DNA of 64,000 nucleotides. Source: Thalassocella blandensis (lineage in GTDB: Bacteria; Pseudomonadota; Gammaproteobacteria; Pseudomonadales; Cellvibrionaceae). A model generated the notes under the pieces. The model was not told the DNA's origin, made no database searches, and worked only from the letters and a program-made list of their open reading frames with translations. Shown here in pieces: positions 50,331 to 57,517 of the stretch. Numbering within the stretch: the stretch's first letter is position 1; each line of letters starts with the position of its first letter. The position numbers and the translations under genes are program-made. The stretch is from positions 372,001-436,000 of the forward strand of contig CABFPG010000005.1 in the NCBI GenBank assembly GCA_902141825.1, given 5' to 3'.

Positions 50331-52646
50331 ATGCGCAAGCTTATGCAGGCGTTAGCCTTTAGCTCCCTGGCATTCTCAGGGGTTTCTCTGGCAGCAGACT
50401 CTCAACACAAGCATTCACAGGGCCCATTCGATTTAGCCATCGCAAATCCAGAAAAACTGATGGAAATGCTGAAAAAATCCGGCAAAATTGGTCCCAGCGC
50501 GACAGCTGCTGACGCTGAAATAGCACTAACTTCATATTTAAAAGCCAAGCAAGACCACAGCTTAGCGCTTTCCCAGACGGCTTCTGAAAGCTCAGAAGTG
50601 TTATTGGGTGTTGAAGGTAAATCGTATAAGAATTTCAAGCTTCCTAATAAGAAAGGTGGCCTTTTACGCGAATGGTTTTCTCGCCCAGCCCCGGTTGAGC
50701 TGGAAACTTATGATGGCGAGGTGAAGACAGCGCGTATTCTGGCATTGCTTGTTGAATTTCCTGACTTCCCGCACAACTCAACGCTGCCAGGTGAAACGGA
50801 TATGTACTATCCGGATTATACGGCAGCGCATTATAAAGAGTTGTTGTTTTCAAAGACTGGCTATCTTGGTCCCAATGGCGAAGATTTGATCTCCATGGTG
50901 CAGTACTATGAAGCGCAATCCGGCGGTAGCTATAGCGTAGAAGGCGACGTGGCTGGTTGGTACATGGCGTCTCAGCCTGCAGCTTACTATGGTAATAACG
51001 TTGACGGCGATGCGCGTGCACTTGTCACTGAAGCGTTAATGGCGGCAGCTGCAGATCCTTCTCTTGATCTTTCACAGTATGATATCGAAGACCGCTATGA
51101 CCTTGATGGTGATGGTGACTATTGGGAAGCTGATGGTCTTGTTGACCACCTGATGATTTTCCATTCTTCTGTTGGTGAAGAAGCCGGTGGTGGTCAGTTG
51201 GGCGAAGACGCTGTATGGGCTCACCGTTGGAATTTAGGCACGATCACTACCTTACCCGGTACATCAACAGATGCACCTTACTGGGGTGGTCTGATGGCGG
51301 CTTACGATTACACCATTCAGCCAATTGATGCGGCTTCAGGTGTTTGTTCACACGAATACGGTCATGATCTGGGGCTTCCAGATGAATATGACACGAATAA
51401 TACCGGACGCGGTGAACCTGTTTCTTACTGGTCGATTATGTCCAGTGGTAGCTGGGCCGGCACTATTCCTGGCTCTGAACCATCTGGTTTCAGTGCTTGG
51501 GCTAAAGAGTTTTTGCAAAATTCTTTAGGTGGTAACTGGTTGCACGGCGAAACATTCAGCATGGACACCATATCCTGGTTTGGTGAATACGTGTTGCTTG
51601 ACCAAGCGGTGAGCAAAGGCAAAAACAATGATGCGGTTCGTATTGACCTGCCTGACAAAGAAGTCGTATTGACTACCCCAACAAGTGGTACTTACGCGTA
51701 TTTCAGTGGTAGCGATAACGATCTGAATAATGCGATGGCTACAACAGTAGATTTAAGTGGTGCTACTTCTGCAGAGCTGACTTTCAAAGCTTGGTATGAC
51801 ATCGAAGCAGATTGGGATTATGCGTATTTGATGGTTGATGCAGGTGCTGGCCCAGTTCCTCTGGCTGGTAATATCACTACCAATGATGATCCAAATGCTC
51901 AAAACCCGGGTGAAGGTATTACTGGCTCTTCTGAGGGCTGGATTGATGCATCATTTGACTTGAGTGCCTACGTTGGCCAGGAAGTGGTGATTTACATCGC
52001 TTACTTCACAGATAGTTTTGTAGTGGCTCCTGGCTTGTTTGTTGATGACTTGACAGTGACCGCCGACGGCGAAGTAGTATTGTTTGACGACGTTGAATCA
52101 ACTCCTGCATTCGAATTGCTGGGTTTTGATATTAATACGGGTAAGAGCTATCACACACACTACTATTTGGTTGAGTGGCGTACACACCAAGGGGTAGACG
52201 TTGGTCTTTCTCATATAATGCGTGGCGGTCAACGTTTGCCATTTAACGAAGGTATGATCGTATGGTACGTTGATGATTCGTACGATAACAACTGGGTAGG
52301 CTTGCACCCTGGAGATGGTTTCCTTGGTGTTGTTGACGCTGACCAGCGTGTACTTAAGTGGAGTGACGGTTCAGTAGCTTCTACTTCGTATCAAGTTCAT
52401 GATGCTGCATTTAATACTAAGTTCTCAGAGCCTGTATTCTTGGATTTGACAGATGTATTGGGCGCAACATTGACAGATAACTATATCTTCCCTCATGCGC
52501 ATTTCCTGGATCGTAAGAGCTACATCACTGACGATATTCCAGATGCCGGACGTAACATTCCTAACTATGGTTTAAATATCACTGTGTTGAACCAAAGCTG
52601 GGATGGTTCAGTAGCTAAAATATTAATTAGCAAAAGCTGGCACTAA
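50331..52646 (+). CDS. M6-family metalloprotease (immune inhibitor A-like), secreted
   Basis: A 771-residue secreted zinc protease. Signal peptide about 1-21 (SLA), a pro-region to about 120, then the M6 domain starting near TARILALLVEFPDFPHN. The zinc motif HEYGHDLGLPDEYD has H341, E342 and H345. DxDGDGDYWEADG near 260 looks like a calcium loop. A beta-sandwich (about 435-595) with ATTVDLSGATSAELTFKAW follows, as in InhA proteins, then a C-terminal M6 region with VDQRVLKWSDGS-type strands. Probably degrades external proteins. Monocistronic, with hairpin behind it. Confidence 0.93.
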   Translation: MRKLMQALAFSSLAFSGVSLAADSQHKHSQGPFDLAIANPEKLMEMLKKSGKIGPSATAADAEIALTSYLKAKQDHSLALSQTASESSEVLLGVEGKSYKNFKLPNKKGGLLREWFSRPAPVELETYDGEVKTARILALLVEFPDFPHNSTLPGETDMYYPDYTAAHYKELLFSKTGYLGPNGEDLISMVQYYEAQSGGSYSVEGDVAGWYMASQPAAYYGNNVDGDARALVTEALMAAAADPSLDLSQYDIEDRYDLDGDGDYWEADGLVDHLMIFHSSVGEEAGGGQLGEDAVWAHRWNLGTITTLPGTSTDAPYWGGLMAAYDYTIQPIDAASGVCSHEYGHDLGLPDEYDTNNTGRGEPVSYWSIMSSGSWAGTIPGSEPSGFSAWAKEFLQNSLGGNWLHGETFSMDTISWFGEYVLLDQAVSKGKNNDAVRIDLPDKEVVLTTPTSGTYAYFSGSDNDLNNAMATTVDLSGATSAELTFKAWYDIEADWDYAYLMVDAGAGPVPLAGNITTNDDPNAQNPGEGITGSSEGWIDASFDLSAYVGQEVVIYIAYFTDSFVVAPGLFVDDLTVTADGEVVLFDDVESTPAFELLGFDINTGKSYHTHYYLVEWRTHQGVDVGLSHIMRGGQRLPFNEGMIVWYVDDSYDNNWVGLHPGDGFLGVVDADQRVLKWSDGSVASTSYQVHDAAFNTKFSEPVFLDLTDVLGATLTDNYIFPHAHFLDRKSYITDDIPDAGRNIPNYGLNITVLNQSWDGSVAKILISKSWH

Positions 52647-52652
52647 GATCCA

Positions 52653-52682
52653 AACCCCCGGTGCTTATTCGCGCCGGGGGTT
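52653..52682 (+). terminator. Hairpin/terminator after the M6 protease
   Basis: AACCCCCGGTGC pairs with GCGCCGGGGGTT (one G-T pair) around a 6-nt loop. The T-run is broken by CCC, so termination may be partial. Confidence 0.7.
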
Positions 52683-52803
52683 CCCTTTCTGATTATTCTC
52701 TTCTAGCTCCCTCCGTCTTGAGGGCGTTTTTCTTGTTGATGTGAACTCTTGATGAGCACTTCCGTCTATTTTGTATTCGTGATTGATTTTGTGTGAGGCT
52801 CAT

Positions 52804-53193
52804 ATGTTTTCATCTACCCAGACACTTAAAATATTTCGCATATCAATTCTTGTTTTTGCTCTTTGCTACAGTGGTATTTCTCTGGCTACACCACCAATGC
52901 GGGAAAACTGGCAGAAGTTGGAGCAGCCCGATGGTAGTGTTGTTTTTCTTACCAAAAGAGGTGATGCCACATTTCATTGGTTGGAAAACCGTGCGGGATA
53001 TGTCGTAGTAAAAAACGTAGATTCCGGTGTTTATGAGTTTGCGGAGATTAAGGAAGATAATGGCAGCCAAACGCTGGTGCCTGGCGGAGTGTCTGCAAGC
53101 ACTGATAATGTGACGCTAAAATCAAGAGCGTTTAAACCTGTGCTTAGCAAAGATTTAACAAAAATTCGAAAGCAACAACTAATGTTGCGGTAA
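52804..53193 (+). CDS. Small secreted protein resembling the N-terminal domain of M6 proteases
   Basis: A 129-residue protein from the ATG at 52804 (GTGAGG ahead; an ATG 21 nt earlier has no site). A signal peptide (about 1-28, ending SLA) is followed by TPPMRENWQKLEQPDGSVVFLTKRGDATFHWLENRAGYVVVKN and GVYEFAEI. This WxxxxQPDGS...GDxxFHW.E...GYxVV...GxYxYA pattern matches the N-terminal region of many M6 metalloproteases as I know it. No protease domain follows. It lies 160 bp behind a full M6 gene. It may be a free pro-domain/inhibitor or the remnant of a second protease. Confidence 0.6.
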   Translation: MFSSTQTLKIFRISILVFALCYSGISLATPPMRENWQKLEQPDGSVVFLTKRGDATFHWLENRAGYVVVKNVDSGVYEFAEIKEDNGSQTLVPGGVSASTDNVTLKSRAFKPVLSKDLTKIRKQQLMLR

Positions 53194-53333
53194 GTGTCGG
53201 TAGCTAAACTGTGAGCGTCAAGCCAATCGATGTATGGCGTTAATTTGCTAAAGCAAAGAATAAATGTGTAGCAAATCAAAGAAAATCTGCATGTGAATTG
53301 AGTTGTCTCGCTTAATCATGTGCCCCTTCTGCG

Positions 53334-54047
53334 TCAAAGATAATCCTCCCTGAAAAAACGAAGTGAGTGTCCCTTTCGAGCAATATACGCTGATGTTAGA
53401 CCGTTTTCCATTTGGCGGGCAATTGCCGCAACCATAGGTGTATCACCAGTTTTAAATTCATCTAATGCGCTATAAAGTGCTGAAGAAAAAAAATCCGCAT
53501 CGGCATTTTGGGGGGTAAATGCAATTATTTGGCATTGTGTTTTTCGGCATGCAACAGATTTGATACTGGTTTGAGAGAGTGCTGCGTGATCTTGAATCAC
53601 TTTAAGAAGCAGCTGTGTCTGACTCGGAGCCCATTCTGAATCTACTTCTTCTTGTTGAAAAAAATCATCAGCACGATTAAACACAATAGTTTCAACGGCT
53701 TGTACTGCGTTGGCTGCTTCGGATACAGACATTTTAAATATATCCTCTGGAGGCTGTGTTGCGATAACGTTGTGAGTTGGGGGTTCGGCTTGTTTTGTTT
53801 GCGCTAACGTAGGTGTTTCACGTTTATCTGCGGCTTTTAGGGGGGCTGGCTTGGCTTCAGGTTTAAACGCTTCTTCCGCTGTAGTGTTTGCCTCTGTTTT
53901 GGTTAAAGTGGATGATTGCTGGCTGTCTACAGGTGAGTTGAATAGTGTGTTTGTTGCAAAAATTATGAGTCCGACAACGGTTGCGATGGTGACGGGTAAA
54001 AGCAATAGAACGTGCTTTTTATGATAGGGGGTACTTTGATTCAACAT
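53334..54047 (-). CDS. Membrane-anchored protein of unknown function
   Basis: A 237-residue protein with one N-terminal membrane helix (about 13-33), a Thr/Ala/Glu/Lys/Pro-rich linker (about 40-100) and a C-terminal globular part with two cysteines (VACRKTQCQIIAF) that may form a disulphide. The layout is that of a periplasmic domain on a stalk. Not recognised; the CRxxQCxI pattern recalls small periplasmic domains found in other gammaproteobacterial lipoproteins and stalked proteins. Confidence 0.65.
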   Translation of the reverse strand: MLNQSTPYHKKHVLLLLPVTIATVVGLIIFATNTLFNSPVDSQQSSTLTKTEANTTAEEAFKPEAKPAPLKAADKRETPTLAQTKQAEPPTHNVIATQPPEDIFKMSVSEAANAVQAVETIVFNRADDFFQQEEVDSEWAPSQTQLLLKVIQDHAALSQTSIKSVACRKTQCQIIAFTPQNADADFFSSALYSALDEFKTGDTPMVAAIARQMENGLTSAYIARKGHSLRFFREDYL

Positions 54048-54187
54048 TGACGTGTCTAATGATGATTGGTTGTTCTAAAAAAACAGGTTGTGCGGATTTA
54101 CATTCCGCCAATCTTTTCGTCTTAAGCCGGGCGTTAAAGACTGTACTAAGATTTAGCGATATCATGTGAATCCGCACTAAACTAAAA

Positions 54188-55180
54188 TTAGATCTCTATA
54201 ATACGATCCCCACAAACTTCTGCTGAGACGCAGGTCTCCTGGTTTTCATTCCCCCAGCCGGAATCTTGATTTTGGCAGATGGCGACTGTCCAGCCATACC
54301 AATTGCAATATTGTTGATTACCTCCTGACGAGGAGCTAGAGCTGCTGGAAGATGAACTGCTACTGGTAGATGATGAGCTACTGGTGGAAGAAGAACTGCT
54401 TGAGGACGATGAACTGGTAGAGGAGCTGCTGGATGTTGAGCTGCTAGATGATGAGCTGGATGAAGTAGAACTACTGGACGAGCTAGAACTGGAAGAGCCA
54501 TTAAAGGCGACATCAACACAGCCGTGAAATCTTTCGTAAGTGTATTCATTTCGCCCCCATTCTGCATATATAACATGACGCCCACTTCGCTGAGGAACGT
54601 CGCAGGTTACATGAAAATGAACGTTGTTTACGTCCGCAATAATGTTTGGTGATGCGCCCTGATTAGCGTGATCATAATCCAGGTCGCAAAATGGCGTGTC
54701 CTCAAAATCTTCCCAGCTCAATTCAACGCCAACTTGGTATTGAAATTCTGGTTTGGTAATCCAGAAACGAAAATCATTGGTGTCGTCGAAGTGTGGACCG
54801 TAACTTATGTCCCAGGAAAAAGTATTGCTACCCGCTTGCATAGGGTTTACAGGCCAATCAATAGCGTAGTCCCACGGCGTTTTCCCTCCATTCCATGTTT
54901 CACTATCAAAACCGCAAACATGTGTGCTGGGCGCTTCGTATTTTTTCCCTCGAGCATGCGTTAGTACGCTCATAAACTGGTAGCCGCCACTGAAATCTGC
55001 AGCAAATGCACCTTCACATTCAGGGTATTGCGCTGTCCCATTTCCTATGTGGTCGGGTTTGGTTATTGCGCCACAATAGTAATTTCGAGCCCCTGGGTTG
55101 TCGATAAACCCGTGGGTAAATCCTGGTTGTGAGTATCCGCAAGTTAAAAGACTAAATGTAATCAAATAAACCTTTTTCAT
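54188..55180 (-). CDS. AA10 lytic polysaccharide monooxygenase with poly-Ser linker and CBM10-like module
   Basis: A 330-residue secreted copper enzyme that oxidatively cuts crystalline polysaccharide. After the signal peptide the mature protein starts with H23 (HGFIDNPGARNYYCG). The second histidine-brace residue is probably H130 (SYGPHFDDTNDFRFWITKP). The AA10 domain runs to about residue 226 (GRNEYTYERFHGCVDVAF), followed by a Ser/Thr linker of about 58 residues and a C-terminal module (CNWYGWTVAIC...SGWGNENQETCV) resembling CBM10, a cellulose-binding family; related small modules also bind chitin. Substrate is therefore cellulose or chitin. Palindromic operator 238 bp upstream. Confidence 0.9.
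   Translation of the reverse strand: MKKVYLITFSLLTCGYSQPGFTHGFIDNPGARNYYCGAITKPDHIGNGTAQYPECEGAFAADFSGGYQFMSVLTHARGKKYEAPSTHVCGFDSETWNGGKTPWDYAIDWPVNPMQAGSNTFSWDISYGPHFDDTNDFRFWITKPEFQYQVGVELSWEDFEDTPFCDLDYDHANQGASPNIIADVNNVHFHVTCDVPQRSGRHVIYAEWGRNEYTYERFHGCVDVAFNGSSSSSSSSSSTSSSSSSSSSTSSSSSTSSSSSSSSSSTSSSSSTSSSSSSSSSSSSSGGNQQYCNWYGWTVAICQNQDSGWGNENQETCVSAEVCGDRIIEI
54332..54503 (-). repeat. Low-complexity poly-serine coding tract
   Basis: The part of the LPMO gene that codes for the serine linker, with varied Ser codons (AGC, AGT, TCA, TCC, TCG, TCT) broken by single Thr codons. Mixed codon use argues for selection on the amino-acid sequence rather than simple slippage. Long Ser linkers are a habit of Saccharophagus, Teredinibacter and Cellvibrio. 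Confidence 0.85.
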
Positions 55181-55417
55181 TATTTCATCTCTCGCTTTCG
55201 TTTGGGGGGGGAGGAAAAGTATTTATTTTAGGAATATTTGAACCTTATTGCGTCCGGAGAGGTGCATATAAAAGTACGTGAATAGTTTTGCGATAACATG
55301 AACGTATGAGTATCCGCAAACCCTGGAAAATACACGGCGAAACTTTGCCCATCAGCTAGATGTAAAGGCTATCAAAAAATGAATGGACTATTTGGTAGTT
55401 TTTATTGGATGAGGGCT

Positions 55418-55429
55418 GACAACGTTGTC
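55418..55429. promoter_or_regulatory. Palindromic operator upstream of the LPMO gene
   Basis: Perfect 12-bp palindrome GACAACGTTGTC, preceded by T, lying 238 bp ahead of the LPMO start. A central CG inside an even palindrome is typical of LacI-family operators. The same 12 bp occur at 57252. Confidence 0.6.
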
Positions 55430-57251
55430 GAAAGGTATGATAAAAAATACTGAATATCGGTAGATTTTTATTTCATAGGATTATAACTGGCGTTGTAATA
55501 GCCGATAGTTTTCGCTTGCTTGATGTTTTTTGAGTCACTGTTAACTCAAAAGATAGCGGTAGTCCCTTGAGGTGCGTCTCAATACCTGAAGAGAAAATTG
55601 TTTTGATTAAGGTTGATGTCTTGTTCGTGTGCTTTTAATTGTGGTGGTAAATGTATTATACATCTAGATGTTTGCGGTGGTTGTTAAGTAAATGTGATTG
55701 CCATTTTCATAATCGAAAAATGAGACGTTGAGTTTATGCAACCAAATAAAATAGTAAATTTTATTATTTTGGCTGTTTAGATTCGATTGATTTAAGGTTA
55801 GGTTCAAGCAATGCGGATTATATTTGTATTAAACAATTTAATCTCACAAGAAAAGTTGTGGATCTATAGTATGTAATTTTTTGATCTGGAGAATCGAGGG
55901 ATATTAACCATGCACTTTTCGGTGAAAGATTAAATAAAAATAATTTTTCATATAAAAAATATATTTGATTGGCTATATATTGAAAATATAGTTTGTAAGT
56001 GAATAGCATAATACAAATTTTGTCAGCTAGGGTTGTACTGCATTTGAGTTGGCTTAGGTTTCTTTTTTCTTTGTACGAATTGGTGGGGCTTCTTTGGATT
56101 AGAGGAGTTGTATAAAAAATGATGACCATATCTGTATAAACGTAAATTTGTTTCTGCCTATATTTAGACCTGATCCGCTTTTTAAAAGAACATGTGAAAT
56201 ATAGTCGAGGATTTTGTCGCTCTTATAAATATAAGCCACCCTGCGGGCATGTATATTGATTTCCTTTTTCGCTTTGTTGTAAATGTAACTAGTGAGATAG
56301 CTAAATATTTATACAGCTTATTCGAGAAATAAAAATAAATTTTATAGATGAGTGTGGATTTGGATTTGGGTTTGTTTCTCACGAGAAACCCTTGTAGAGC
56401 ATTTTTATTTGCGTTGGTTAAGAAATGGCTCTATTCATATTGAGCGGGCTGGTTAGTGTCAGTAGTTAAACTTTTGCCTTGATAAAATAAATACGCTTGG
56501 CTCAATTGAGCCTGAGAAGTATTTGTAAACGGTGCTTTTAAATCGTTCAGATGTAACATCAATACTATAGGTTGTGTTTTGTTCGGTGGATAAAAAACAT
56601 ACATTGATGACTTGTTACCCATTTAAAGTAGATAGCTATTTACTTTCTGTATTCTTGTTTTAAATTGACCGTATAAATTGTGTTGTTTCGTAAGTTATGT
56701 CTTTGGAATCGTAAGGTGTATTCTTTCGGGTTTGGCGAGATGGGTTTTGACTGCTTTCATTTTGGTTGTATAAACTGAAATCAAAAGTGTTATGTTTGGA
56801 GGGTATCTCGCAAAAATTGCGGTGTTGCTCAATTGCATAAATAAAAATGCTTGTATGATTTTTTTGACGTTCCTATTGCTTTTGCGGTTAAAACTTTCTC
56901 TTGTATTATCGACGAGGAGGCAACTTAAAAATTTTTAAGTTGCGCCCGGTTATAAAAAATGTGCTAGCTTCCTGTATAGAACTGGCAACAACTTTGTAGA
57001 CGTTCTGGGAAAAATTAAATTTGCTCGGTTTGAAACTGTGCAAAAACCTTTAAATGGCTTTTTTTGTGATCTTTTTTTGTGCGGGGTAAGTCGTTTAGGT
57101 GAATGGAGTGATGCAAATTACTCCGTCTAATAAGGTGGAGACTTATATGGTTTTGTTTGTTGGTGAGTCGCCGTACGATATTTGAGCTTATTGTGTGATT
57201 CTTATAACAAAAAAAGCTATGTGATTTGTCGATTATTCACATGTTTTAATT

Positions 57252-57263
57252 GACAACGTTGTC
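57252..57263. promoter_or_regulatory. Palindromic operator upstream of the cluster B receptor
   Basis: The same perfect palindrome GACAACGTTGTC, with flanks AATT and TCAA, 254 bp ahead of the receptor start. From memory it resembles published operators of the LacI-type N-acetylglucosamine regulator NagR of Shewanella and relatives; this needs checking. Confidence 0.6.
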
Positions 57264-57367
57264 TCAAAGGAGGTAAAACTTACTACAGCGATGCCATATA
57301 GCTGTTTTAAACGCACAAAAATTATGTCTCGCTTCCAGTCACTTAGGGGAACTCGTAAGACTTTCAA

Positions 57368-57464
57368 GTTTTTCTTAACAAGAAAAACATAGCCGGTAAG
57401 GTGCCGAAAACTACACCGGCAGTACAAGGTTATGACGATGAATTGAAAGGTCAGATTTCAATTC
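57368..57464 (+). ncRNA. Structured leader with three hairpins ahead of the cluster B receptor
   Basis: Three inverted repeats in a row: GTTTTTCTT-AAC-AAGAAAAAC (57368-57388, 9 bp perfect), GCCGGT/ACCGGC (57392-57420) and GAATTGAAA/TTTCAATTC (57440-57464, 9 bp perfect, 7-nt loop). They end about 54 nt before the ATG, so they are probably in the 5' untranslated RNA. No known riboswitch recognised. Confidence 0.45.
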
Positions 57465-57517
57465 GTAAGCCTTAATACGATTAAAATTAAAAAACTACAT
57501 GAAATTAGGAGATAGCA

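Larger units (their letters stand above)
55181..57517. other. AT-rich gene-poor region of 2.3 kb between LPMO and cluster B
   Basis: The longest noncoding stretch in the window and visibly richer in A/T than its neighbours. It holds two copies of a palindromic operator (55418 and 57252), the divergent promoters of the LPMO and receptor genes, and the leader hairpins of the receptor. Minus-strand frames at 55818-56129, 56182-56382 and 56431-56622 have no family features or ribosome-binding sites. It could be old mobile DNA or decayed genes; nothing shows this directly. Confidence 0.5.

Noticed and set aside
54196-54585. Frame inside the LPMO gene rich in Ala, Pro and His
   Set aside because: It is the poly-serine tract read in another frame.
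55818-56622. Three minus-strand frames in the AT-rich region
   Set aside because: AT-biased composition, no ribosome-binding sites and no recognisable domain; decayed genes cannot be excluded.
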